From Rhizomicrobium sp. (GTDB lineage Bacteria > Pseudomonadota > Alphaproteobacteria > Micropepsales > Micropepsaceae), in the NCBI GenBank assembly GCA_037200985.1, contig JBBCGJ010000001.1, forward strand, positions 2,270,756 to 2,334,755: a DNA stretch of 64,000 nucleotides, written 5' to 3'. The notes below the pieces were generated by a model. The model did not search any database, had not been told where the DNA came from, and worked only from the letters and a program-made list of their open reading frames with translations. Below are positions 16,343 to 24,223 of the stretch, one piece after another. The position numbers and the translations under genes were made by a program. Numbering within the stretch: position 1 is the first letter of the stretch; each line of letters opens with the position of its first letter.

Positions 16343-18526
16343 TCACGCGCGGGGACGGCCTTTTCCCCTCGCCTGCGATAGCAGGAATGCATAGGTGTCG
16401 GCGGCTTCGCGATCCTGCTGGGCGCGCGTGGAGCCGATGCCGTGGCCGGCGTCGTAGTCCACGCGAAGAAGGACCGGCAGGCCCGAACTCGTCGCCGCCT
16501 GGAGACGCGCCGTCATCTTGGCCGCATGGAAGGGCGCGACCCGCGGATCGGTCACACCGGTCGTCAGGAGGACGGCGGGATAGGCCGTGCCGTCCTTCAC
16601 CGCCTGATAGCTGTCGATGCTCTTGAGCGCGCGGTAACCCGCCTCGTCCGAGATCGCGCCCCATTCGGGCTCTTCGCCATAGCCGTTCTGCTCGACCACA
16701 TAGCGCAGCGGATTGGACCAGCCGACGCCGTCAATGACAGCCGCGAAGAGATCAGGCCGCTCGGTCATGGCACGGCCGACCGTGATGCCGCCGGCGGAGC
16801 GTCCGCCGATGGCAAGATGCGCCGGGGACGTGACGCGCTTTGCGCGGAGGTCTTCGCAGACATCGATCAGATCGCGCCAGGTGTTCGGCTTGTTGGCGAG
16901 CTGGCCCGCCTTGTGCCATTCGCGGCCATACTCGCCGCCGCCGCGCACATTGGCGTAGCCGACGACGAAGCCCTGATCCATCAGCGCGAACAGCCGCTGC
17001 TGGAAACTGGGCGTGTAGGCCGCGGCGCCATAGGAGCCATAGGCGGAAATGAAGGCCGGTGCGGTGCCGTCGAGCTTAAGCCCCTTCCGGTAGATGAGGC
17101 TGTAGGGGACCTTGGTTCCGTCGCGCGCGGTCGCGAAAAACCGCTTGGCCTCATAAGCGCTCACATCGATGGCCGGTCGCGGCGTCAGCCCGGTATCGGC
17201 GACACGGCCGGCCGGATCGACAGACCACACCCCTGTCGGCGTCAGCCAGCCCGAGAGCTGCAACAAGACGCCCGAGGCGCGGGCATCGGCGAATACCGCG
17301 CCGATCGTGCCGTCGAAGGGGAGCGCGATCTCCGTCACCGTGCCGTCCGGCGCCAAGCGGCGAAGCCGGCTGATGCCGCCGTCCATGATCTGGAGATAAA
17401 GACCGTCCTTGGCGCGGTCGATGTCCTCGATCACCTGTTCGCCCTGCGGCACCACCACCGTGGCGGCGGCGATGCTGGGCGCGGCCAGCGGGGTCTGTAC
17501 GATCCGGCCGCGCGGCGTGCCCTTGTTGACCAGAAGATAGAGGTCGCCGCCGTCGATATCGGCCCCCGTGACTTCGTCGGCGAAGTCGGCGACGGCGGTC
17601 CATGTCGCCTTGCCTGCGAGCACGTCGGCGACCGGAGCGACGAACATGCGCGATTCCGGGCGCACATCGGACAGCGCCAGCAACACATGATCGGCACCCT
17701 CGAATGTGAAGATGTAGGGCGCCTGGATCTTCTCGAAGGCGATTGCGGCCACGAGTCCCCGCTTCATCAGAACGGGATCGGCGGCCGGGTCGCTGCCCAG
17801 GCGGTGGAAACGTGCCTGGCTGTCGAGGAAGCGGTCGGGTGTATCGACGGCGCCCGTCAGCTGATTGTAGAAAAATCCGCTGCCGTCATCGAGCCATTGC
17901 GGATTGGCGCCCTGGGTATTGGGGATCGTCTCCGACAGGTTGCTGCCGTCCGCGACGACGAGAATGTGCAGGAGCGAATCCTCGCTGCCGTCTTTCGAAA
18001 CCCCGTAGACGACGTGGCTGCCGTCGGGGGAAGCCCGCCACCAGTCGAGTGAATAGTGACCGATGCCGGCGGCGCTCATCGCCGTCGGATCGATAAGCAC
18101 CCGATCGTGCCCGTCCTCGCGGACGAGGAGCTTGTAATTGTCCGCGCCCAGCGGCCGCTGCTGGTAGAAGGTACGATCACCGATCCTTTGGACCCGCGCG
18201 GTCAGGACGATGTCGCCCGAGAGCTGTTGGATGCGCGTCAGAAGTTCATCGCGATGCGGCAGATTATCGAGGATCGCGCGCGCATGCTCGTTCTGCGCCT
18301 TCAGGTAGGGCAGCCAGTCCGGGTCCTTGTCGTTTTCCATCCAGCGGTAGGGATCGCTCAGCGTCTCGCCGAAATAGGTGTCGTGAACGACGGCAACGCG
18401 CGCCACGGGCGCCGGCGGAATGGCCGTCGTCATGTCCGCCGCGCGCGCAATAGGAGAGAGAAAAGACAAACCAACGAGAGCGCCTCCATGGCCGAGCAAC
18501 TGCCTTCGATCCACATTCTGCATCAT
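16343..18526 (-). CDS. Exported prolyl oligopeptidase family (S9) serine peptidase
   Basis: This 727-residue protein has a twin-arginine-type signal (DRRQLLGHGG, then a hydrophobic stretch ending in ARAAD). It then has a short helical part (DPYRWMENDKDPDWLPYLKAQN is the typical S9A opening), a seven-bladed propeller region (about 80-420) and a C-terminal alpha/beta hydrolase domain. The nucleophile Ser is in IGGRSAGGITVG, the Asp is probably in TTGVTDPRVAPFHAAKM, and the His is in YDAGHGIGS. It should cut short proline-containing peptides in the periplasm. Start 18526 has GGAAG 8 bases upstream; an ATG at 18544 is also possible. Its upstream neighbour is a tRNA gene. Confidence 0.93.
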   Translation of the reverse strand: MMQNVDRRQLLGHGGALVGLSFLSPIARAADMTTAIPPAPVARVAVVHDTYFGETLSDPYRWMENDKDPDWLPYLKAQNEHARAILDNLPHRDELLTRIQQLSGDIVLTARVQRIGDRTFYQQRPLGADNYKLLVREDGHDRVLIDPTAMSAAGIGHYSLDWWRASPDGSHVVYGVSKDGSEDSLLHILVVADGSNLSETIPNTQGANPQWLDDGSGFFYNQLTGAVDTPDRFLDSQARFHRLGSDPAADPVLMKRGLVAAIAFEKIQAPYIFTFEGADHVLLALSDVRPESRMFVAPVADVLAGKATWTAVADFADEVTGADIDGGDLYLLVNKGTPRGRIVQTPLAAPSIAAATVVVPQGEQVIEDIDRAKDGLYLQIMDGGISRLRRLAPDGTVTEIALPFDGTIGAVFADARASGVLLQLSGWLTPTGVWSVDPAGRVADTGLTPRPAIDVSAYEAKRFFATARDGTKVPYSLIYRKGLKLDGTAPAFISAYGSYGAAAYTPSFQQRLFALMDQGFVVGYANVRGGGEYGREWHKAGQLANKPNTWRDLIDVCEDLRAKRVTSPAHLAIGGRSAGGITVGRAMTERPDLFAAVIDGVGWSNPLRYVVEQNGYGEEPEWGAISDEAGYRALKSIDSYQAVKDGTAYPAVLLTTGVTDPRVAPFHAAKMTARLQAATSSGLPVLLRVDYDAGHGIGSTRAQQDREAADTYAFLLSQARGKGRPRA

Positions 18527-18676
18527 AGCGCGCGCTTCCAGCATTCAGCGATCCCGAGCTTATTCGCGCCGGGCCAAACCGCCAACCGGAAGCGGCCGGC
18601 GGATGCGGGATTGAAGCGTCTGAAAATCGGCCGCACGTCGACGGAATGCGACCGGAATTGCCCTACATTTGGGAAA

Positions 18677-18751
18677 TGGCGCTCCCACCGGGAATCGAAC
18701 CCGGGTTTCAGCCTTGAGAGGGCCGCGTCCTAACCGCTAGACGATGGGAGC
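18677..18751 (-). tRNA. tRNA-Glu (anticodon CTC)
   Basis: Read on the minus strand, the gene folds into a standard cloverleaf. A 7-bp acceptor stem (GCTCCCA with TGGGAGC) is followed by a D arm with GTCTAGCGGTTAGGAC. The anticodon loop is CTCTCAA, giving CTC, then comes a T arm with CCGGG TTCGATT CCCGG. A G discriminator and an encoded CCA (complement of 18677-18679) end it. The anticodon CTC reads GAG, the favoured Glu codon in such a GC-rich genome. The identity follows from the anticodon. Confidence 0.96.
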
Positions 18752-18769
18752 ATGCGGTCGAGGCGGCGC

Positions 18770-19219
18770 TTATACCCTCAGGCCGCGCGTGGGATCAAGC
18801 GAGGCGCCGTCCGAAAACGCGAGCGGCACAAACGCATTCCCGTCAAAGATATAAGCCGCAATCGCGGCGCTGCCGCCGGCCGAAATAGCGGCGATGAGCC
18901 AGACGAAGCCGGTCTCGCCGGCGCCCGCGCGATCGTGCGCCGAGGGTTCGGACCGGCCACCGGGATGGGAGTGGTAGCAACCCACGACCTCGCTGCCCCG
19001 CCCCCGCGCCGCGCGCAGGATACGGAACTGATCGGCCGGATCGATCTCGAAGCGGTCGGGACAATCCGACAGGTTCCGCGCGGCATGGGCCGCCGCGACG
19101 ACGACATGCGCGCCGTCCGTCGAGCCTTCGAGAAGGCCGCAACACTCGTTCGGATAGGCCAGGCGCGCTTCCCGCACGATCTGCTCCCGCAAGCCCCGAG
19201 GCAGGTGCAGCGCGGTCAT
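18770..19219 (-). CDS. JAMM/MPN+ (M67 family) metallopeptidase
   Basis: This 149-residue protein is a single JAMM domain. The zinc-site signature is complete: the Glu is in YPNECCGLLEG (E25), then CYHSHPGGRSEPSAHD holds His83, His85, Ser93 and Asp96 in the HxHP-x6-SxxD pattern. Bacterial single-domain members often trim the C-terminus of ubiquitin-like sulfur-carrier proteins or cut other small substrates, but no such carrier gene is adjacent. The ATG overlaps the stop of the upstream gene by ATGA, so the two are translationally coupled. Confidence 0.9.
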   Translation of the reverse strand: MTALHLPRGLREQIVREARLAYPNECCGLLEGSTDGAHVVVAAAHAARNLSDCPDRFEIDPADQFRILRAARGRGSEVVGCYHSHPGGRSEPSAHDRAGAGETGFVWLIAAISAGGSAAIAAYIFDGNAFVPLAFSDGASLDPTRGLRV

Positions 19220-19542
19220 TGCCGCGTTGCGATCCGCGCGATCAGGTGGCCGTCCTCGAGGCTGACGATGTCGACCTCCTCGCCCTTTTCCGTGCGCAGT
19301 TGGAGGACGAGGCGGTTGGGCGCGGTCTGGACGCTCAGGACCCGGGCGCCGGGCGGCAGCACGAACGCCGCGCCGCCCGCCGACGCGCTTCCGGGCGAAT
19401 GTCCCGAGAACTTCAGGGCCATGCCGACGACTAGCCCCACGAGCGCCAGGATGATAAGCGCGGACAGCACGATGACGGCGAGCTTTGCCGCGCGATAGCT
19501 CATCGTGCTCTTGGGATCGACCGGCGCGTCTATGTCTGACAC
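19216..19542 (-). CDS. Small single-pass membrane protein of the rluD neighbourhood (DUF6476-like)
   Basis: This 108-residue protein starts with GTG at 19542, with the RBS GGAGGA 5-6 bases upstream. A shorter ATG form at 19503 lacks a good RBS. A short acidic N-terminus is followed by one membrane helix (LAVIVLSALIILALVGLVVG) and a periplasmic beta-rich tail with GARVLSVQTAPNRLVLQLRTE and VSLEDGHLIARI. From memory, a similar small protein sits near rluD in other alphaproteobacteria (DUF6476); I could not check this. It overlaps the JAMM gene by 4 bases and overlaps rluD head to head by 11 bases. Confidence 0.72.
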   Translation of the reverse strand: MSDIDAPVDPKSTMSYRAAKLAVIVLSALIILALVGLVVGMALKFSGHSPGSASAGGAAFVLPPGARVLSVQTAPNRLVLQLRTEKGEEVDIVSLEDGHLIARIATRQ

Positions 19543-20545
19543 CAAATCCTCCGAGGAAGCTCCGCGCCGCGCCCTGGTCGGCGAGGATCAGGCGGGCTGG
19601 CGGCTGGACCGGTTCCTGGCCGCGTCGCTTGGCGATATCAGCCGCTCGCGCCTTCAGCAACTGATAGACGGCGGCGCCGTCACCCACACCCGGAAAACGA
19701 TAAGAGACGCCAACCACAGGGTCAAACAGGGCGAGGCCTATACGGTTGCGGTGCCGCCGCCCCAGCCCGCGAAACCGCAGGGTCAGGACATCCCGCTCGA
19801 CGTCGTCTACGAGGATCAGGACCTGATCGTGATCGACAAGCCGGCGGGCCTCGTGGTCCATCCGGCGGCCGGCAATCCCGACGGCACGCTGGTGAACGCT
19901 CTGATCGCGCATTGCGGCGCGTCACTGCAGGGCGTCGGCGGGGAGGCGCGGCCGGGCATCGTGCACCGCCTGGACAAGGATACGAGCGGGCTGCTGGTCG
20001 CGGCGAAGAACCAGCGCGCGATGACCAGCCTTGCCAAGCAATTCGCCAACCACACGATCGAGCGGGCCTATCATGCCGTCGTCTGGGGCGCGCCGCGGGC
20101 CGGCGAAGGCATGGTGGAAGGTCAGATCGGGCGCAACCCGTTCGACCGCAAACGCATGGCGGTGCTGCGCGGCGGCGGCAAGCTGGCGCGGACGCGCTAT
20201 CGGGTAATCGAAACCTTCGGCGATCCGGCGCGGCCCTTCGCCAGCCTGATCGAGTGCCGGCTGGAAACCGGACGCACCCATCAAATCCGCGTGCATCTGA
20301 CCCATCTCGGGCACCCGCTGATTGGCGACCCGTCCTATGGCAGGGCGCGGCTGGCGCCCCGGCCAAAAACCCCTGCCGAAGACGTGGCTTTCGCGGCAGC
20401 CGCGGGCTTTCCGCGCCAGGCGCTGCACGCCTATATTCTGGGTTTTCAGCATCCCAGCCTGCACAAGACCTTACGGTTCGAGTCGCCTTGGCCGCCCGAC
20501 CTGGCGGCGCTGGTGGAGGCCCTGCGCGGCTTGAAAAAGTCTTAA
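19532..20545 (+). CDS. rluD: 23S rRNA pseudouridine synthase RluD family
   Basis: This 337-residue protein has an N-terminal S4 RNA-binding domain (GWRLDRFLAASLGDISRSRL, then a VKQGEAYTV strand). The RluA/RluD catalytic domain has PGIVHRLDKDTSGLLVAAK, where the Asp is the catalytic nucleophile-like residue. Later RTHQIRVHLTHLGHPLIGDP is the second signature. It would make pseudouridines in helix 69 of 23S rRNA. I chose ATG 19532 because the conserved S4 domain begins soon after; an in-frame GTG lies at 19505. Its 3' end overlaps the rpoH promoter. Confidence 0.92.
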   Translation: MSDTKSSEEAPRRALVGEDQAGWRLDRFLAASLGDISRSRLQQLIDGGAVTHTRKTIRDANHRVKQGEAYTVAVPPPQPAKPQGQDIPLDVVYEDQDLIVIDKPAGLVVHPAAGNPDGTLVNALIAHCGASLQGVGGEARPGIVHRLDKDTSGLLVAAKNQRAMTSLAKQFANHTIERAYHAVVWGAPRAGEGMVEGQIGRNPFDRKRMAVLRGGGKLARTRYRVIETFGDPARPFASLIECRLETGRTHQIRVHLTHLGHPLIGDPSYGRARLAPRPKTPAEDVAFAAAAGFPRQALHAYILGFQHPSLHKTLRFESPWPPDLAALVEALRGLKKS

Positions 20546-20557
20546 TCATTCCCATTT
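20530..20557 (+). promoter_or_regulatory. Sigma-32 (heat-shock) type promoter in front of rpoH
   Basis: CTTGAAA at 20530-20536 and CCCATTT at 20551-20557 are separated by 14 bases. This matches the known sigma-32 consensus (CTTGAAA, 13-15 bases, CCCCATnT) almost perfectly. It overlaps the last codons and stop of rluD and would start a transcript near 20564, about 120 bases before the rpoH ATG. Autoregulation of rpoH by its own sigma factor is known in Caulobacter. Confidence 0.7.
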
Positions 20558-20568
20558 GTTTCGGGGGC

Positions 20569-20589
20569 GCGACCTTTCCAAAGGGTCGC
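20569..20589 (+). other. Hairpin at the predicted 5' end of the rpoH transcript
   Basis: GCGACCTTT pairs with AAAGGGTCGC with one G-T pair, giving a 9-bp stem and a 3-base loop. No T-run follows, so it is a poor intrinsic terminator. It lies 5-10 bases after the predicted transcript start and may protect or shape the rpoH leader. Confidence 0.4.
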
Positions 20590-20684
20590 ATTGTCCAACT
20601 GCGGGCTCAGACGTTGTAGAGTGGGTCAGCAGCCGCCGAACGATGCGCTTGGGTATCGGGCTGGCGGAGGAAAGGGGTTCGTAC

Positions 20685-21581
20685 ATGAGCAGCCGCGGCC
20701 TGCCGGTCCTTCAAGGCGAAGGCGGCCTGTCCCGATATCTCTCCGAAATCCGGAAGTTCCCGCTTCTGGAGCCGGAAGAAGAATACATGCTGGCCAAGCG
20801 CTGGAAGGAACACGAGGATCCCAGCGCCGCGCGCAAGCTCGTCACCAGCCATCTGCGCCTCGTCGCCAAGATCGCCATGGGCTATCGCGGCTACGGCCTT
20901 CCCGTTTCCGAGATCGTCGCGGAGGGCAATGTCGGCTTGATGCAGGCGGTCAAGCGGTTCGAGCCCGACAAGGGCTTCCGCCTCGCCACCTATGCCATGT
21001 GGTGGATCCGCGCCGCGATCCAGGAATACATCCTGCGATCCTGGAGCCTGGTGAAGCTCGGCACAACGGCCAACCAGAAGAAGCTGTTCTTCAACCTGCG
21101 CAAGGCCAAGAACAAGATCGGCGCCATCGAGGAAGGCGATCTGACGAGCGAGCATATCGCGACTTTGTCCGACCAGCTCGGCGTATCGGCGCAGGAAGTG
21201 ACGGACATGAACCGGCGCCTGTCGGGTCCGGATTCTTCGCTCAACGCGCCGCTGCGCTCGGATTCCGAGAGCGAGTGGCAGGACTGGCTGGCGGACGAGA
21301 CGCTGGATCAGGAAACCCGCATGGCGGATCGCGAGGAGCTCGGCGAGCGGCACGCGCTGCTGACCGGCGCGCTGGGCGAACTAACCGAGCGCGAGCGCGA
21401 CATCATCCAGGCGCGGCGCCTGCAGGACGAGCCGGCGACGCTGGAAGAGCTGTCGCAGAAATACGGCATCTCCCGCGAGCGGGTGCGCCAGATCGAGGTG
21501 CGCGCCTTCGAGAAGCTGCAGAAGCAAATGAAGAGCTCGCTCAACGACCGCCGGCCGGTGGTCGTCGAGGCCACGTCCTAG
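20685..21581 (+). CDS. rpoH: RNA polymerase sigma-32 factor RpoH
   Basis: This 298-residue sigma-70-family protein has all regions of RpoH. Region 2 includes EIVAEGNVGLMQAVKRFEPD and LATYAMWWIRAAIQEYIL. The RpoH box QKKLFFNLRK (about residues 128-137) is the mark of this subclass. Region 4 is TLEELSQKYGISRERVRQIE. It directs RNA polymerase to heat-shock promoters. The ATG at 20685 has a purine-rich GGAGGAAAGGGG ahead; upstream in-frame starts lack conserved protein. A sigma-32-like promoter 130 bases upstream suggests self-activation. Confidence 0.96.
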   Translation: MSSRGLPVLQGEGGLSRYLSEIRKFPLLEPEEEYMLAKRWKEHEDPSAARKLVTSHLRLVAKIAMGYRGYGLPVSEIVAEGNVGLMQAVKRFEPDKGFRLATYAMWWIRAAIQEYILRSWSLVKLGTTANQKKLFFNLRKAKNKIGAIEEGDLTSEHIATLSDQLGVSAQEVTDMNRRLSGPDSSLNAPLRSDSESEWQDWLADETLDQETRMADREELGERHALLTGALGELTERERDIIQARRLQDEPATLEELSQKYGISRERVRQIEVRAFEKLQKQMKSSLNDRRPVVVEATS

Positions 21582-21662
21582 ACATATCCGTTATGCGCCG
21601 CGATGCATTTCGCGGGGCGGCGTCGCGCGTCTAGCGTGGGCGCCTTCTCGAGGGGGCGTTCA

Positions 21663-22472
21663 ATGACTCTCAAGCTCTGGCAGGTCGATGCGTTCTCGGA
21701 CAAACCGTTCGGCGGAAATCCGGCGGCGATCGTGCCGCTCGACGCCTGGATCGACGATGCGCTGATGCAGAAGATCGCCAACGAGAACAACCTCGCCGAG
21801 ACCGCGTTCTTCGCGCCGAAGGGCGAAGGCCGGTATCACCTGCGCTGGTTCACCCCGGAAGCCGAAGTAGAACTTTGCGGCCATGCGACGCTCGCCAGCG
21901 CCTGGCTGTTGTTCGACCGTCTTGCGCCGGACTTGAAGCGGATCGATTTCGAGACGCGCTCCGGCACGCTGACGGTGGAGCGCGGCCGCGATGGCCGGCA
22001 TGTCATGTCGCTGCCCTCCGATGTCATTGCGCCGTTCGAGGTGCCCGGCCTGGCAAAGCAGATCGCCGAGGCGCTGGGCGTGCCCCAGCCGTCGTCGATC
22101 CTGAAAGGCCGCTATGCCGTCGCGGTGTTCGACGATGCCGCGATTGTGCGGACCATCGCCGGACCGGGCGACATCCAGAGGGTGCTGCATGCGCTGGGGC
22201 TCTGGGGCCTGATCGTCACGGCGCCGGGCGATCAGGGCTATGACTTCGTCTCGCGCTTCTTCGCGCCGGAGAAGGGCGTCCCGGAGGACCCGGTGACCGG
22301 CTCGGCGCATTGCGCGCTGACGCCCTATTGGTCCAAACGGCTGGGCAAGACGACGCTGAAAGCGCGCCAGGTCAGCCCGCGCGGCGGCGATCTGGTTTGC
22401 ACCGACGACGGTACGCGGACCATACTGTCCGGACCTTGCGCGCTCTACATGACGGCGGAGATCGAAGTCTGA
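21663..22472 (+). CDS. PhzF family isomerase/epimerase
   Basis: This 269-residue protein has the two-domain diaminopimelate-epimerase-like fold. N-terminal VDAFSDKPFGGNPAAIV and NNLAETAFF (the Glu is the family's catalytic acid/base) are present. So are WFTPEAEVELCGHATLASA and the mirrored PEDPVTGSAHCALTPYW, which is diagnostic. PhzF itself isomerises a phenazine precursor, but most members are of unknown substrate and no other phz gene is here. The ATG at 21663 has GAGGGGG upstream. A GNAT gene follows with its start region overlapping this stop. Confidence 0.9.
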   Translation: MTLKLWQVDAFSDKPFGGNPAAIVPLDAWIDDALMQKIANENNLAETAFFAPKGEGRYHLRWFTPEAEVELCGHATLASAWLLFDRLAPDLKRIDFETRSGTLTVERGRDGRHVMSLPSDVIAPFEVPGLAKQIAEALGVPQPSSILKGRYAVAVFDDAAIVRTIAGPGDIQRVLHALGLWGLIVTAPGDQGYDFVSRFFAPEKGVPEDPVTGSAHCALTPYWSKRLGKTTLKARQVSPRGGDLVCTDDGTRTILSGPCALYMTAEIEV

Positions 22473-22957
22473 TCCGAATAAGACCCGGAACGCGCGGCGA
22501 CGACGAGGCGATCTGGAGGATCCTGGAGCCGACCTTGCGGGCCGCCGAGACCTATCCCCAGCCGCGCGACATTACGCGCGAACAGGCGCTCGCCTATTGG
22601 TGGAAGCCCGAGCACGCGATCTTCGTCGCCGAAGACGAGAGCGGACAGCTGGTCGGCACCTACTATCTGAAGGCTAACTCTACGGGGCCGGCGGCGCATG
22701 TCGCCAATTGCGGATACTTGACGTTGCCGCAGGCCTGGGGCCACGGCGTCGGCCGCGCGTTGTGCCTGCATTCGCTGGACGAAGCGCGCCGGCGCGGCTA
22801 TCGGGCGATGCAGTTCAATCTTGTGATCGCCACCAACGCCCGCGCGGTGCATCTGTGGCAGGCTTGCGGTTTCGCGATTGTCGGCCGGCTGCCCGGTGCG
22901 TTCGAGCACCCGACTTTGGGTTTCGTGGACGCACTGATCCTCTACCAGACGCTCTAA
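22469..22957 (+). CDS. GNAT family N-acetyltransferase
   Basis: About 162 residues form one GNAT domain. It starts at IRIRPGTRGDDEAIWRIL, has the acetyl-CoA loop QAWGHGVGRALCLHSLDEA, and ends with FNLVIATNARAVHLWQACGF, which is typical. The start is odd: no ATG or GTG lies in a sensible place. A CTG at 22469 overlapping the PhzF stop (CTGA), with GGAG about 9 bases upstream, is the best candidate; TTG codons further upstream would add residues with no likeness to the family. The acceptor substrate is unknown. Confidence 0.75.
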   Translation: MIRIRPGTRGDDEAIWRILEPTLRAAETYPQPRDITREQALAYWWKPEHAIFVAEDESGQLVGTYYLKANSTGPAAHVANCGYLTLPQAWGHGVGRALCLHSLDEARRRGYRAMQFNLVIATNARAVHLWQACGFAIVGRLPGAFEHPTLGFVDALILYQTL

Positions 22958-23064
22958 AAAGTTCCTCGCCACGCTCGCGTTAACCGCGTTCGAACGCTTC
23001 ATTGGCGATGCTGGAATGCACCATGCAGAACATCTGTGTGGCCGAGCGTTGCGTTCCGGCTTCC

Positions 23065-23107
23065 GACGATGGGCCGAGCACGTGGCTAAGACCCGTCGTC
23101 GACTTTT
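23065..23107 (+). terminator. Possible terminator after the phzF-GNAT pair
   Basis: GACGATGGG at 23065-23073 pairs with CCCGTCGTC at 23092-23100 (one G-T pair, large 18-base loop). GACTTTTCTT follows. It lies about 110 bases after the GNAT stop and ends at the stop of the opposing DUF3775 gene, a sensible place for a terminator. The wide loop lowers confidence. Confidence 0.35.
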
Positions 23108-23108
23108 C

Positions 23109-23573
23109 TTAAGCGTTGTCGGTGTCCGGCGTCGTATCCCGCGTGTCGTCCATGTCCACGACGGATTCGCCGAAGGCGTCGAGGCCTTCCTCGAGATAAT
23201 CGCCGAGCAGCGGCATTTCCATCAGGTAGTGCGCGGGACGATGGCCGTGCTCCTGCTGCGCCGTATCGAGCGCTTCCTTCCATTCCGCGAGGTCGTAGGT
23301 GCCGCGGCCGACCCAGGCCAGCGCGATCAGCTCGATACGCTGGTCGGCGTTGAGCGAACGGATGGCGTCGTATAGTTCCTGCCGCGTCGAATCGCCGGCC
23401 CCGTCTTCCAGAACGTCCGCCGAACCGTCATCGGTCGGGTTCGATCCGGAATCCGGGTCGCTGTCGCCCTCCTTGACGTCGTATTCCCGCGCCTTCTCGA
23501 TGATGAAGCCGAGCTTGTCGGTCGGAATGCTCAGCGAGGGCGGTGTCGGCACGTCAACGATCTTGTTCGTCAT
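23109..23573 (-). CDS. DUF3775 domain protein
   Basis: This acidic, 154-residue cytoplasmic protein matches DUF3775, a small alphaproteobacterial family of unknown function. Conserved stretches seen are LGFIIEKAREYDVKEGDSDP, ELYDAIRSLNADQRIELIAL, AWVGRGTYDLAEW and MPLLGDYLEEGLDAFG. It starts with ATG at 23573 after AAGGGG. No partner is evident; the next gene upstream on the same strand is an exported protein 59 bases away. I cannot assign a role. Confidence 0.82.
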   Translation of the reverse strand: MTNKIVDVPTPPSLSIPTDKLGFIIEKAREYDVKEGDSDPDSGSNPTDDGSADVLEDGAGDSTRQELYDAIRSLNADQRIELIALAWVGRGTYDLAEWKEALDTAQQEHGHRPAHYLMEMPLLGDYLEEGLDAFGESVVDMDDTRDTTPDTDNA

Positions 23574-23632
23574 AGCAGAGCCCCTTTTGGTTCCCGGTGG
23601 AAACGCCTCGCGCACCCGCGCCGTTCCCAGCC

Positions 23633-24103
23633 CTATTGCTTGCCGTCCCACCCATATTTGAGCTGAATCGAGAGGACCCACGGGTCGCCCAGCAGCGAGC
23701 GGACGTCGTCCAGCTTCCAGCCCTTCGCCGTCTTCTCGAAGTAGAAATGGATTTCGTTGGGCGTCTGCTCGTTCTTGAATTTCGCAACGACGATCAGGCG
23801 GCCGGGCGCGTTGTCGACGTCGATCTTGGAGATCTTGACGCCGCTGACCGTGCCGTCCTGGCCGTTCATCCAGAAATCGAAATCGACGCGGCCGACCTCG
23901 CCATGCGCCTCCTTGTTGTCGAGGCCCCAGAGCGCCTTGAGCCGGTCGCTATAGATGTCGTCAGGCTCCGGCTTCCTGCCGACGGCCGTCGCATAGAGCT
24001 GCGTCACGAACTTCACCGGATCGTCGATCCGTGTCGCCGCCCGGGCGGGAGAAAGCGCGAACGCGAGGGAAAGCGAAAGAATTGCGAATAGCGTCGAACG
24101 CAT
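23633..24103 (-). CDS. Exported DUF3828-like protein
   Basis: The 156-residue precursor has a signal peptide (MRSTLFAILSLSLAFALSPARAA). The mature part alternates helix and strand and ends with FYFEKTAKGWKLDDVRSLL, a pattern found in DUF3828/NTF2-like periplasmic proteins. Function is unknown. It is divergent from serC, with the serC leader in between. Confidence 0.7.
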   Translation of the reverse strand: MRSTLFAILSLSLAFALSPARAATRIDDPVKFVTQLYATAVGRKPEPDDIYSDRLKALWGLDNKEAHGEVGRVDFDFWMNGQDGTVSGVKISKIDVDNAPGRLIVVAKFKNEQTPNEIHFYFEKTAKGWKLDDVRSLLGDPWVLSIQLKYGWDGKQ

Positions 24104-24182
24104 GTCGTGGCCCCAATGTGTCGCAGGCGGATGCTACGGAATTGACGGACGCGATGCGAATCCGTACATAGGGACCGGGCCA

Positions 24183-24221
24183 CGCCTCCCCAACGAGGTG
24201 CGATCATTCTGAAAGGAATGA
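24183..24221 (+). ncRNA. serC leader RNA (RF00517-like)
   Basis: Two adjacent stems are seen. The first pairs CGCCTC with GAGGTG around the loop CCCAAC. The second pairs TCATTC (24204-24209) perfectly with GAATGA (24216-24221) around TGAAAG. The second stem contains the serC ribosome binding site AAAGGA. This is how the known alphaproteobacterial serC leader is described: its last stem covers the RBS of the serC-serA operon. The leader may extend a few bases further upstream. The ligand or signal is not known. Confidence 0.72.
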
Positions 24222-24223
24222 AC

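Noticed and set aside
20569..20589. Hairpin as the rluD terminator
   Set aside because: No T-run follows and a likely rpoH transcript starts just before it, so it is listed as a leader hairpin.
21663..22472. Phenazine cluster
   Set aside because: Only the widespread PhzF-like fold is present; no phzA-G partners.
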